From contig NZ_FTNY01000007.1 of NCBI RefSeq assembly GCF_900156575.1, positions 169,394 through 233,393 of the forward strand: a DNA stretch of 64,000 nucleotides, in the 5' to 3' direction. The translations under genes and the position numbers were made by a program. The notes beneath the pieces were generated by a model, which saw only the letters and a program-made list of their open reading frames with translations, was not told where the DNA came from and searched no databases. Below are positions 50,786 through 60,400 of the stretch, piece by piece (positions within the stretch are counted from its first letter, which is position 1; every line of letters begins with the position of its first letter). The stretch is from Chryseobacterium shigense. Its GTDB lineage: Bacteria > Bacteroidota > Bacteroidia > Flavobacteriales > Weeksellaceae.

Positions 50786-50912
50786 ATCAAGAATGTATAA
50801 GGTATAAGGAAGAATGAAAAATGAAGAATGAATTTTTAGACTCAGCTGAGTGAAATGCCTTTGCATCTTATGCATCATTGAAAAGAACTATTAAACAGGC
50901 AAAGAGAAAAGA

Positions 50913-51110
50913 ATGAAACCGGAAAAAACTTCAAAACCCTCCGAAAACAAAAGCAAAAAATCTTTTGTCATCAGGATCGATGAATCTACCTATAAACAGG
51001 TGGAGAAGTGGGCCAATGACGAGTTCAGGAGCGTCAACGGGCAGATCGAGTATCTGCTGCATCAAAGCCTGGTGAATTCGGGGAGGAAAAAGAAAGATGA
51101 GGAAGGGTAA
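50913..51110 (+). CDS. Arc-type ribbon-helix-helix protein
   Basis: A 65-residue basic protein. A lysine-rich N-terminus precedes a ribbon (KSFVIRID) and two helices (STYKQVEKWANDEFRSVNGQIEYLLHQSLVNSG). This is the Arc/CopG ribbon-helix-helix fold, which binds DNA as a dimer. It is 127 nt downstream of the SPFH gene in the same direction and ends at a strong terminator. It could regulate the SPFH unit; no toxin gene is adjacent. Confidence 0.85.
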   Translation: MKPEKTSKPSENKSKKSFVIRIDESTYKQVEKWANDEFRSVNGQIEYLLHQSLVNSGRKKKDEEG

Positions 51111-51171
51111 ACCTTTGGATTGAGCCTTCCAAAACCAGATCAATCAATAATTCAATTAATCTTTATACAAC

Positions 51172-51203
51172 AAAAAAGCAGAGAAATTTTTCTCTGCTTT
51201 TTT
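51172..51203. terminator. Bidirectional intrinsic terminator
   Basis: A 15-bp perfect stem (AAAAAAGCAGAGAAA with its complement) and a 2-nt apparent loop, between the RHH gene (+) and the small membrane protein gene (-). Confidence 0.9.
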
Positions 51204-51223
51204 TATTTTAATAGATCGGCTAT

Positions 51224-51427
51224 TTATTCAAATAAAGTACTAAAGTAATTGCTGATCACCGTCCAGAAATTCTTACCCAGAAAATAGATCAGGGTAGAAG
51301 TGATAATTCCTTTTACCGTGAAGAATATAATCCCGCCTATCCCAAATTTTTTCACCAGACTTTTCCATTTGGAAGTCTTCTTTTCCTCTGCTGTATGAGT
51401 ATCCTCTACGGTCTTGTTATTTTCCAT
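51224..51427 (-). CDS. Small membrane protein of unknown function (67 aa)
   Basis: A charged 25-residue N-terminus (MENNKTVEDTHTAEEKKTSKW) is followed by one or two hydrophobic segments (IGGIIFFTVKGIITSTLIYFLG and FWTVISNYFSTLF). The gene has its own terminator. Such short membrane proteins are common in this group; no function is known to me. Confidence 0.75.
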   Translation of the reverse strand: MENNKTVEDTHTAEEKKTSKWKSLVKKFGIGGIIFFTVKGIITSTLIYFLGKNFWTVISNYFSTLFE

Positions 51428-51561
51428 TCCTGAAATTCAAAAGATTACCTCACAAAGATAAGCATGTTTATAATTAGTCCAAATAAAAAGCGAGTTAAAA
51501 ATTAAAATTTTGAGGTTCGCATAATATTTCTATCTTTAGAGGAAACGAAAAGTAACATTTT

Positions 51562-53112
51562 ATGTCTAAAAAAGTAAAGGATTTCGGAATCGAAAAAACA
51601 CTCAAAAACCTTGGTATCAAAGAAGAAAATAAGGGGACTTCAGTGGGCGGAAAATATTTTGCTTCAGGGAAAACGATAGAAAGTTTTTCTCCTGTAGATG
51701 GCAGATTAATCGCTAAAATTAAGACTTCCGGAGAAAGTGATTATGACAAAGTAATTGAGACGGCTCAGAAGGCGTTTCAGGAGTTCAGATCTATCCCGGC
51801 TCCTAAAAGGGGTGAGATCGTTAGGCAGTTAGGTCAGAAATTAAGAACATATAAAGATGACCTTGGAAAACTGGTTTCTTATGAAATGGGTAAATCTCTT
51901 CAGGAAGGTCTTGGAGAAGTTCAGGAAATGATTGATATCTGCGATTTTGCAGTAGGAGTATCAAGACAGCTTCATGGTTATACCATGCACTCAGAAAGAC
52001 CTGGTCACAGAATGTACGAGCAGTATCATCCGCTTGGAGTGGTAGGTATTATTACCGCTTTCAACTTTCCGGTTGCCGTATGGGCCTGGAATACCGCTTT
52101 AGCATGGATCTGCGGAAACGTGACGATCTGGAAGCCGTCAGAAAAAACACCATTATGTGCCATCGCATGTCAGAACATCATGGCTGAAGTCGTAAAGGAA
52201 AACAATCTTCCTGAAGGTATTTCAAGTGTACTGGTATCTGACCATGAGATCGGGCAGAAACTGGTTGATGATAAAAGAGTTTCATTGGTATCTTTCACCG
52301 GTTCTACCAGAGTAGGAAGAATGGTTTCTTCCAAAGTAGCAGAAAGATTCGGAAAATCTATCCTGGAATTGGGAGGAAACAATGCAATTATTATCTCTAA
52401 AGATGCAGATATCGATATGTCCATCATCGGAGCTGTTTTCGGAGCTGTAGGGACGGCCGGACAAAGATGTACGTCGACAAGAAGACTGATCATCCACGAA
52501 AGCGTATACAATGAAGTGAAGAACAGATTGGTTAAAGCATACGGGCAATTGAAAATAGGAAATCCACTGGACGAAAATAACCACGTAGGACCGCTTATCG
52601 ATGTAGATGCTGTTAATCAGTACGAAGAGGCTATCAAAAAATGTAAGAAAGAAGGTGGGAAATTCGCTGTTGAAGGTGGCGTTTTGAGTGGAAAAGAATA
52701 CGAATCAGGATGCTATGTCAAGCCATGCATCGCAGAAGTGAAAAACTCTTACGAGATCGTTCAGCACGAAACTTTCGCGCCGATCCTGTATCTGATCAAA
52801 TATAAAACACTGGAGGAAGCTATCGCGATCCAGAACGATGTTCCTCAGGGATTGTCATCTGCTATCATGACTCAGAATCTTAGAGAAGCAGAATTATTCC
52901 TTTCTCATGCAGGTTCAGACTGCGGTATTGCGAATGTAAACATCGGAACTTCAGGTGCTGAAATCGGAGGTGCTTTCGGAGGTGAAAAAGAAACCGGAGG
53001 CGGAAGAGAATCCGGATCTGACGTTTGGAAATACTATATGAGAAGACAAACCAATACAATCAACTATACAGCTCAGCTTCCTTTGGCACAAGGGATTAAA
53101 TTCGATCTGTAA
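51562..53112 (+). CDS. Aldehyde dehydrogenase, ALDH7/AmaB-like (2-aminoadipate 6-semialdehyde dehydrogenase)
   Basis: A 516-residue NAD(P)-dependent aldehyde dehydrogenase. The general base is in LELGGNNA (about residue 269), the catalytic nucleophile is Cys303 in GQRCTSTRR and the Rossmann glycines are in FTGSTRVGRMV. The FGAVGTAGQRCTSTRRL stretch is typical of ALDH7 (antiquitin). With the lysine 6-transaminase immediately downstream (105 nt), its substrate is very probably 2-aminoadipate 6-semialdehyde, yielding 2-aminoadipate. Confidence 0.93.
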   Translation: MSKKVKDFGIEKTLKNLGIKEENKGTSVGGKYFASGKTIESFSPVDGRLIAKIKTSGESDYDKVIETAQKAFQEFRSIPAPKRGEIVRQLGQKLRTYKDDLGKLVSYEMGKSLQEGLGEVQEMIDICDFAVGVSRQLHGYTMHSERPGHRMYEQYHPLGVVGIITAFNFPVAVWAWNTALAWICGNVTIWKPSEKTPLCAIACQNIMAEVVKENNLPEGISSVLVSDHEIGQKLVDDKRVSLVSFTGSTRVGRMVSSKVAERFGKSILELGGNNAIIISKDADIDMSIIGAVFGAVGTAGQRCTSTRRLIIHESVYNEVKNRLVKAYGQLKIGNPLDENNHVGPLIDVDAVNQYEEAIKKCKKEGGKFAVEGGVLSGKEYESGCYVKPCIAEVKNSYEIVQHETFAPILYLIKYKTLEEAIAIQNDVPQGLSSAIMTQNLREAELFLSHAGSDCGIANVNIGTSGAEIGGAFGGEKETGGGRESGSDVWKYYMRRQTNTINYTAQLPLAQGIKFDL

Positions 53113-53217
53113 AAATTCTAATTTAAATCATTTACCGATTTAAAAATTTAAAAATTAATAACCTGGAATGTTTAAATCTTTTTATTCATTCAATTTTTAA
53201 ATCAAACACAGTTAACT

Positions 53218-54543
53218 ATGGAACAAACAATTGATATAAAAGCAAATAAAGTAAAAGAAACAGTAGGAAGACACGTTTTGGCAGACGGCTTTGATTTTGT
53301 GATGGATATTGAAAGATCTCACGGATCATGGTTGTATGACAAGCTTACAGACAAAGAGTACCTGGATATGTTCTCGATGTTTGCATCAGCATCTGTAGGG
53401 TACAATCACCCTTATCTTGTAGAAAGATCAGAATGGCTGGGAAGAATGGCGGTGAACAAACCTACTTTGGCAGACGTGTATTCAGAGGAATATGCCCACT
53501 TTCTGGAAGTTTTTGAAAGAGTGGTTATTCCTGAAGAACTGCAGTATGCTTTCTTTATTGAAGGTGGAAGTTTAGGGGTAGAAAATGCAATGAAGGCGTG
53601 CTTCGACTGGAAAACGCGTAAGAATTTTGAAAAAGGACTTCAGACGGAAGCCGGTATCTGTATCCATTTCAGACAGGCATTCCACGGAAGAAGTGGCTAT
53701 ACATTAAGCTTAACCAACACTTCCGACCCAAGAAAATATCAGTATTTCCCGATGTTTGACTGGCCGAGAATCTTAAATCCTAAATTATCTTTTCCGATCA
53801 CAGAAGAAAATTTAGAGGAAACCATCAAGAACGAAAGACTGGCTCTTCTTCAGATCGAGGAAGCCATTTTAATGAACCCAAACAAAGTGGCGTGTATCAT
53901 TATAGAGCCTATCCAGGCTGAAGGGGGTGACAATCACTTCAGAGACGAGTTCTTAATGGGATTGAGAAAACTGTGTGATCAGAATGAGATCTTACTGATC
54001 TTTGATGAAGTTCAGACTGGGATTGCCATTACAGGGAAAATGTGGGCGTTCCAGCATTTTACAGCCAAACCGGATATTATTTCTTTCGGGAAAAAAGCGC
54101 AGGTTTGTGGTGTTTTAGCCAATAAAGAAAAATTTGATCAGATCCCGAACAACGTGTTCAGAGAAAGTTCAAGAATTAACTCTACTTTCGGAGGAAACTT
54201 TATCGACATGCTTCGTTTCCAGTTGGTGATGGAAGTCATCGAAAAAGAAAACCTGGTTGAAAATGCAAAAGTGGTAGGTAATTATCTGCTGAAAAAATTA
54301 GAAGAACTGGCTCAGAAATATCCTGAGAAAATTTCAAATGCAAGAGGAAGAGGCTTAATGTGTGCCGTAGATCTTCCTTCAGCAGAACACAGAAATCATC
54401 TGATGAACGAGCTTTTCAAAGACGGATTGATCATTCTTCCGTGTGGAGATCAGTCACTTCGTTTCAGACCCCATCTGAATGTTACGCAGGAAGAAATTCA
54501 ATTGGCATTAGATAAAATCGAGAGCAATCTTAATAAAATTTAA
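53218..54543 (+). CDS. lat: L-lysine 6-transaminase
   Basis: A 441-residue class III PLP aminotransferase. Motifs: FIEGGSLGVENAMKACFDWK, RQAFHGRSGYTLSLT, IIIEPIQAEGGDNHFR, FDEVQTGIAITGKMW and the PLP-lysine region SFGKKAQVCG (Lys292/293). The KKAQVCG phrase is specific to lysine 6-transaminases. It moves the side-chain amino group of lysine to 2-oxoglutarate, giving 2-aminoadipate semialdehyde for the dehydrogenase upstream. The two enzymes form a short lysine degradation route. Confidence 0.93.
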   Translation: MEQTIDIKANKVKETVGRHVLADGFDFVMDIERSHGSWLYDKLTDKEYLDMFSMFASASVGYNHPYLVERSEWLGRMAVNKPTLADVYSEEYAHFLEVFERVVIPEELQYAFFIEGGSLGVENAMKACFDWKTRKNFEKGLQTEAGICIHFRQAFHGRSGYTLSLTNTSDPRKYQYFPMFDWPRILNPKLSFPITEENLEETIKNERLALLQIEEAILMNPNKVACIIIEPIQAEGGDNHFRDEFLMGLRKLCDQNEILLIFDEVQTGIAITGKMWAFQHFTAKPDIISFGKKAQVCGVLANKEKFDQIPNNVFRESSRINSTFGGNFIDMLRFQLVMEVIEKENLVENAKVVGNYLLKKLEELAQKYPEKISNARGRGLMCAVDLPSAEHRNHLMNELFKDGLIILPCGDQSLRFRPHLNVTQEEIQLALDKIESNLNKI

Positions 54544-54553
54544 AACCAAAGAT

Positions 54554-54584
54554 TTGTAATTTTAAAAAAAACATTGTATATTTA
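54554..54584 (+). promoter_or_regulatory. Possible promoter of the DUF2007 gene
   Basis: TTG (54554-54556), a 20-nt spacer and TATATTTA (54577-54584), one base off TAnnTTTG. It ends 21 nt before the ATG at 54606. Confidence 0.4.
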
Positions 54585-54605
54585 GATACTCAAACGATAT
54601 AGAAT

Positions 54606-54836
54606 ATGGAAAGAAGTACGAGAGTATCGGTTTTTGAAAGTGACAAGCCTTCAGAAATCCAGTTAATAAAGTCTAAATTGGATGATGCACAAATTACAAA
54701 CAGCGTCGAAAACAGCTATCTTACATTTACGACTACGCCTACCGCAACGTCGCTGAAAGTGATGGTAGATCTGGAAGACGAGAAGAATGCATTCGAAATT
54801 ATAGATGCTTATCTTCAACAAAGTGAAAATCAATAA
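54606..54836 (+). CDS. DUF2007 domain protein
   Basis: A 76-residue alpha/beta protein matching DUF2007 (putative prokaryotic signal-transducing proteins): strand RVSVFES, helix EIQLIKSKLDDAQI, strand LKVMVDLED and helix NAFEIIDAYL. Function unproven. It lies 62 nt after lat and may be expressed with it or from a weak promoter at 54554. Confidence 0.8.
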   Translation: MERSTRVSVFESDKPSEIQLIKSKLDDAQITNSVENSYLTFTTTPTATSLKVMVDLEDEKNAFEIIDAYLQQSENQ

Positions 54837-54869
54837 AACAATTTCATAATTTTAAATTTTACTACTTCG

Positions 54870-54905
54870 AACCGAAAATTAATTTTAATTAGTTTTCGGT
54901 TTTTT
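54870..54905 (+). terminator. Intrinsic terminator after the DUF2007 gene
   Basis: A 15-bp stem (AACCGAAAATTAATT with its near-complement, one G-U), 2-nt apparent loop and T-run. It closes the lysine catabolism region. Confidence 0.8.
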
Positions 54906-55134
54906 GATTCAAATAATAAGCATTCAAAGAGTTAAAGTTAAATGATTTAAAGATAGAACGAGTGGTAATTTTGAAAATATCAGTTTTTAAAAGGGGTATC
55001 AACCAATTCTAATCAATAGAAGGAAGTTTTTCTTTTGAGATGAGACTACCAGATTGGGATGTAACCAACAATTAAAAACACGACTATTTACATTTTCGAA
55101 TCTATTTATCTTTTAATTAAAAAATCCGACAATA

Positions 55135-55647
55135 ATGAATTTAGAAACTAAGCTGAGAAAAGCTGAGATGGAAGACAGAAATGAGATTTGGGCTATTATT
55201 CAACAGTCCATTGAAAGAAGAAAACAGGATGGAAGCACGCAGTGGCAGAATGGCTATCCCAATATGGGGACGGTAGAGAGTGACATTGCAAAAGGTTTCG
55301 CTTATGTTCTTACAGTAGAAGGAGAAATTGCCGTTTATGCAGCCCTGATATTAAATGATGAACCTGCCTATAGTACGATTGAAGGCGCCTGGTTAAGTGA
55401 TGGCGAATTCGTCGTAGTCCATAGAGTAGCGGTTGATGGAAAATTTGCAGGGCGGGGAATGGTGAAAAAACTGTTTGACCATATTGAAGATTTTACAAAA
55501 TCACAGGGAATCCAAAGCATAAAAGTAGATACCAATTATGACAATATTGCCATGCTAAAAATCCTTGAAAGCAAAGGATATTCTTACTGCGGTGAAGTTC
55601 TTCTGGCGGACGGAATGCGTAAGGCTTATGAGAAGATTATAATTTAG
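55135..55647 (+). CDS. GNAT family N-acetyltransferase
   Basis: A 170-residue single GNAT domain with the acetyl-CoA loop VHRVAVDGKFAGRGMVKKLFD and the final NIAMLKILESKGY. The N-terminal AEMEDRNEIWAIIQQSIERRKQDGSTQWQNGYPN is shared by a group of small Bacteroidota acetyltransferases. Substrate unknown; monocistronic. Confidence 0.9.
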   Translation: MNLETKLRKAEMEDRNEIWAIIQQSIERRKQDGSTQWQNGYPNMGTVESDIAKGFAYVLTVEGEIAVYAALILNDEPAYSTIEGAWLSDGEFVVVHRVAVDGKFAGRGMVKKLFDHIEDFTKSQGIQSIKVDTNYDNIAMLKILESKGYSYCGEVLLADGMRKAYEKIII

Positions 55648-55720
55648 GCAAAAAGTTAAATCAACTTTCATTGAATTTTTAAAAGAAGTTGTATTTATAA
55701 ACTCTATCATGTTTGTTCGT

Positions 55721-55735
55721 TTAGTTCTGAACTAA
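55721..55735. promoter_or_regulatory. Operator palindrome of the efflux operon regulator
   Basis: TTAGTTCTGAACTAA is a perfect palindrome around a central T. It lies in the promoter of the regulator gene, 4 nt before the -7 box at 55740, so bound protein would block initiation. Confidence 0.6.
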
Positions 55736-55739
55736 TTTA

Positions 55740-55747
55740 TACTTTTG
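55740..55747 (+). promoter_or_regulatory. -7 box of the efflux operon
   Basis: TACTTTTG, a perfect TAnnTTTG, 16 nt before the regulator's ATG. A TTG at 55713-55715 is 24 nt upstream, one more than the usual range. Confidence 0.6.
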
Positions 55748-55763
55748 TTAAAATTTTTATATT

Positions 55764-56219
55764 ATGCACCAAAGTATAGAAGTTGACGAGAAAATATTTC
55801 AGGATGCTGTAAAATTTTATGGCACTGTTTTCAATCTACCCCCTTTAGCATCAAAGATTTACTCCTACCTTCTTTTCGATTATGAGAAAGTAGGAATTAC
55901 TTTTGATGAATTTGTCGAAGTGCTTTCCGCAAGCAAAAGCTCTGTTTCTACCAGCATTTCATTACTGCTGAATGCACAGCTGATCATCGACCATAATAAA
56001 ATGGATGAGCGAAAACGGTATTTTTTTATCAATGATGAATACAAGAAAATCAGATTTGAAAAGATTGTTCAAAAAATGGAGGACGAACTCAAACTGCTGG
56101 ATGATCTCAACAACTTTAAAAAGAATCATGACAATCAATACAACGAACGGATAGAAGCTTACAAAGCACTCTTATATAAAAACATAGAAAATATTCAGGA
56201 ATCTCTTAATAAACTTTAA
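55764..56219 (+). CDS. GbsR/MarR-type regulator of an RND efflux operon
   Basis: A 151-residue winged-helix protein: AVKFYGTVFNLPPLASKIYSYLLF, the recognition region SASKSSVSTSISLLLNAQLI, the wing KRYFFI and a C-terminal dimerisation coiled-coil (KMEDELKLLDDLNNFKKNHD). The layout matches GbsR-like MarR proteins. It is the first gene of the operon and ends 1 nt before the adaptor gene, so it is probably an autorepressor that responds to an efflux substrate (inference). A perfect palindrome sits at its promoter. Confidence 0.88.
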   Translation: MHQSIEVDEKIFQDAVKFYGTVFNLPPLASKIYSYLLFDYEKVGITFDEFVEVLSASKSSVSTSISLLLNAQLIIDHNKMDERKRYFFINDEYKKIRFEKIVQKMEDELKLLDDLNNFKKNHDNQYNERIEAYKALLYKNIENIQESLNKL

Positions 56220-56220
56220 A

Positions 56221-57405
56221 ATGAATAATAAGCTAGTTATACTTTCTATTGCAGCGTTTTCACTGACAGCCTGCAAAAAAGAAGCTCCAAAACAGGATGG
56301 CGCAAAACCCTATCCTGTCATCAATGTGGAGGCAAAAAATATCGTAGGTTATCAGACATTTCCAGCTACCATACAAGGAAGAGTCAATAATGATGTACGT
56401 GCGAAAATACAGGGATATATCACGCAGGTTTTAGTAGACGAAGGGCAGTATGTGACCAAAGGACAACCTTTATTCCGTCTTGAAACCAATATCTTGTCAG
56501 AAAATGCAGCAGCAGCAAAAGCCGGAATCGGTGCAGCTGAATCCACCATTGCAGCTTCACAGGCAGCGGTGAATGCAGCGCAGGTGGAAGTCAATAAGCT
56601 AAAACCTTTGGTAGCTAAAAATATCATCAGTGATGTTCAGTTGCAGACTGCACAGGCTAACTTATCTCAGGCAAAAGCTCAGCTGCAACAGTCAATGGCT
56701 GCGAAACAACAGGCTTCTGCTAATTATAAAGGAGTCGCTGCAAACATCGAATATTCTATCATTCGTGCACCTATTTCAGGCGTTATCGGGAAACTTCCTT
56801 TAAAAGTGGGGAGTTTAGTGGGGCCAACTGATCAGACAGCTTTAACGACTATTTCAGATACATCAGAATTATTCGCTTATTTTTCAATGAATGAAAAAGA
56901 ATACTTTGATTTCTTGGAAAAATCTCCGGGAGCTACATTGCCGGAAAAGATCAAAAATCTTCCAATGGTAGAGTTACAATTGGCCAATGGAAGTATTTAT
57001 TCTGAAAAGGGTAGAATTGAAGCCATTACAGGACAAATTGATGCAACAACCGGAACCATTCAGTTCAGAGTCGCGTTCACAAATCCTCAGAAATTGTTAA
57101 GCAACGGGAACAGTGGATCTATCAGACTTCCAAAAACATACGATAATGTATTGGTCGTTCCTGAAAGCGCAACTTACGAACAGCAGGGCATCGTTTATGT
57201 TTACAAAGTAGAAAAAGATACTGCTAAAAATGTGGTGATTAATGTGATCGACAGAATCGACAATATGGCTTTAATAAAATCCGGGGTCAATAAAGGTGAA
57301 ATGATCGTTGCTGCAGGAATCGGAGGATTGAAACCTGGAACTGCCGTGAAGCCGAAGCCTGTTAAAATGGATAGCCTTGTACAATCTATAAAACCGAAAT
57401 TCTAA
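56221..57405 (+). CDS. RND efflux periplasmic adaptor subunit (membrane fusion protein)
   Basis: A 394-residue lipoprotein of the AcrA/MexA family. The lipobox LTAC gives Cys18. A beta-barrel/lipoyl half reads VRAKIQGYITQVLVDEGQYVTKGQPLFRLE, then an alanine/glutamine-rich hairpin (about 105-175), the second lipoyl half IRAPISGVIGKLPLKVGSLVGP and the membrane-proximal domain. It bridges the permease (57407) and the outer-membrane channel (60644). One nt separates it from each neighbour, so translation is coupled. Confidence 0.95.
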   Translation: MNNKLVILSIAAFSLTACKKEAPKQDGAKPYPVINVEAKNIVGYQTFPATIQGRVNNDVRAKIQGYITQVLVDEGQYVTKGQPLFRLETNILSENAAAAKAGIGAAESTIAASQAAVNAAQVEVNKLKPLVAKNIISDVQLQTAQANLSQAKAQLQQSMAAKQQASANYKGVAANIEYSIIRAPISGVIGKLPLKVGSLVGPTDQTALTTISDTSELFAYFSMNEKEYFDFLEKSPGATLPEKIKNLPMVELQLANGSIYSEKGRIEAITGQIDATTGTIQFRVAFTNPQKLLSNGNSGSIRLPKTYDNVLVVPESATYEQQGIVYVYKVEKDTAKNVVINVIDRIDNMALIKSGVNKGEMIVAAGIGGLKPGTAVKPKPVKMDSLVQSIKPKF

Positions 57406-57406
57406 A

Positions 57407-60400
57407 ATGATTAAAAATTTTATAAACCGACCGGTTTTATCCACCGTAATCTCAATTTTGATTGTGATTCTCGGTGTTTTGGGATTGATTTCCCTGCCAG
57501 TCACACAGTATCCCGATATTGCCCCTCCTACTGTAAGCGTTTCAGCAAACTATACCGGAGCCAATGCGGAAACTGTTATGAAAAGTGTGGTAGTCCCTTT
57601 GGAGGAACAGATTAATGGAGTGGAAGGAATGGACTACATTACTTCCAGTGCAGGAAATGATGGTTCAGCGCAGATTCAGGTATTTTTTAAACAGGGAATT
57701 GACCCCGATATTGCTGCGGTAAACGTACAGAACCGTGTGACAAGAGCGACACCGTTGCTTCCAAGCGAGGTAACCCGTTCAGGAGTGGTTACCCAGAAAC
57801 AGCAGACCAGTGCCCTGATGTATATGTCTTTCTATTCTGAAAATAAAGACTTAGATGATGTATACCTTCAAAACTTCTTGAATATCAACGTTATTCCCAA
57901 CTTAAAAAGGATTAACGGAGTAGGTGATGCCAACGTTTTCGGGGGTAAAAACTACTCCATGAGAGTTTGGCTGGATCCTTCCAAAATGGCAGCGTACGGA
58001 TTAACTCCGGATGATGTTACGGCTGCTATCAATGAGCAGAGTAGAGAAGCGGCCGCTGGTTCTATCGGACAAAACAGTGGAAGTTCTTTTGAATATATCA
58101 TTAAATATGTCGGAAAATTCAACGAAAAAGATCAGTATGACAATATCATCATCAAAGCGCTTCCTGACGGACAGAACTTGATGCTGAAAGATGTAGCTAA
58201 AGTTGAGCTGGCAGGCCAGTCTTATACGGGAGTCGGGGAAAACGGAAACAACCCGTCCATCAGTATGGGGATCTTCCAGACGCCGGGTTCCAATGCTCAG
58301 GAGATCATTAAAAATATCAAATCTTACCTGAAATCAGCAGAAGGAAGCTTTCCTGAAGGGGTAAAATATACGTTTAACTTTGATACCAACGAATTCCTTG
58401 ATGCATCCATTGAAAAGGTAGTTCATACTTTAATTGAAGCATTTATCCTGGTATTTATTGTGGTGTATATCTTCTTACAGGATTTCAGATCTACCTTGAT
58501 TCCGGCCATTGCGGTTCCGGTATCTATTGTAGGAGCATTCTTCTTCCTGAATTTATTTGGATATTCATTAAACCTTCTCACCCTGTTTGCATTAGTGCTT
58601 GCGATCGGTATTGTGGTGGATGACGCCATTGTCGTCGTCGAGGCCGTTCATGCGAAAATGGAACACGGTATTTCCGATGCAAAAAAAGCGACAGTAGAAG
58701 CGATGGACGAGATTACAGGAGCTATTATCTCCATTACCTTGGTGATGGCAGCGGTATTCGTTCCGGTAACCTTTATTACAGGTCCAACAGGGGTTTTCTA
58801 CCAGCAGTTTGGGATTACGCTGATTATTGCGATTATCATTTCTGCTATTAATGCATTAACGTTGAGTCCGGTTTTATGTTCATTATTCCTGAAACCTCAC
58901 GATGCTCATCATGCAGAATATAAAAACTTAAACTTTTTACAGAAGTTTTTCTATAAATTTAATATTGCTTTCAAAACGACTACAGATCGTTACGGAAGAG
59001 GATTTGTGTTCTTACTAAGACATAAATGGGTTACTTTGATCATTTTTGCCGTGACAGGAGGGATTTTATTCTGGGCGAGCTCAACGATGAAAAAAGGTTT
59101 CGTTCCTACAGAAGACAGAGGGATTATCTTTACAGATGTACAGCTTCCTCCGGGCGCTTCTATGGAAAGAACCTATAACGCTTTGAAAACACTTCAGGCT
59201 AATGCAATGAAAGTTCCGGGAGTACAAAACGTTACGATTTCTACCGGTAGAGGTTTCTTATCAGGAAACGGAAGTAATAATGGTCTTGCGTTCATTAAGT
59301 TGAAACCATTTGACGAAAGGAAAAAAGACAATCAGACTTCTGAAGATATTACTAAAAAGCTATTCGGGATCTCAGGAAAAGTTCCGGATGCGAAAGTTGT
59401 ATTCTTCCAGCCGCCAAGTGTACCAGGTTTTGGTAACAGTGCCGGTTTTGAAATGGTATTGCTGGACAAGTCAGGAGGTGATTATGCTGATCTCGATGAC
59501 AAAACAAACGAGTTCATCGGAAAACTAATGCAGAGACCTGAGATTGAATTTGCCCAGTCATCATTTAATACAAAATATCCTCAGTACCAAATGGACATCA
59601 ATGTTCCTTTGGCTAAACAGATGGGAGTTTCTGTAAGTACGATCTTAAGTACAATGCAGGGATATATCGGAGGCGTTTACACCGCCGACTTTACGAAGTA
59701 CGGAAAACAGTTCAGAGTAATGGTTCAGGCACTTCCTGAAAACAGACAGAACATCAATAATTTGAATGAATTATATGTAAGAACAGCTTCCGGAGTAATG
59801 TCGCCGATCTCTCAGTTTGTAACGCTGAAAAAAGCATACGGTCCGCAATCGGTAAGCAGATATAACTTGTTTACTTCCGTGAAGATTACAGGAGCGAACT
59901 CGGCAGGATTCAGTTCCGGGGATGCCATTACGGCAGTTCAGGACGTAGCGAAGGAAACTTTAAATCAAAATTATGATGTAGAGTTTACGGGATTAACAAG
60001 AGAAGAATTGAATTCAGGATCTCAGACTCTTTTGATCTTTGGATTAAGTTTAGTTTTCGTTTACTTAATTCTTTCTGCTCAGTATGAAAGTTACATCCTT
60101 CCTTTAGTGGTGGTTATTTCCCTTCCTCTTGGGGTAATGGGAGCATATTTCGGACAAAAGATAATGGGCCTGGAGAATAATATCTATTTCCAGATCGCCT
60201 TGATTATGTTGGTTGGATTGCTCGCGAAAAATGCCATCCTGATCATTGAATTTGCGGTTCAGAGAAGACATCATGGTGAAACCATTGTCATGTCTGCCAT
60301 CAATGCGGCAAAAGCCAGATTAAGACCCATCCTGATGACGTCATTTGCTTTCATCTTCGGTTTATTACCATTGGTTTTAGCGAGCGGAATTGGTGCGGTA

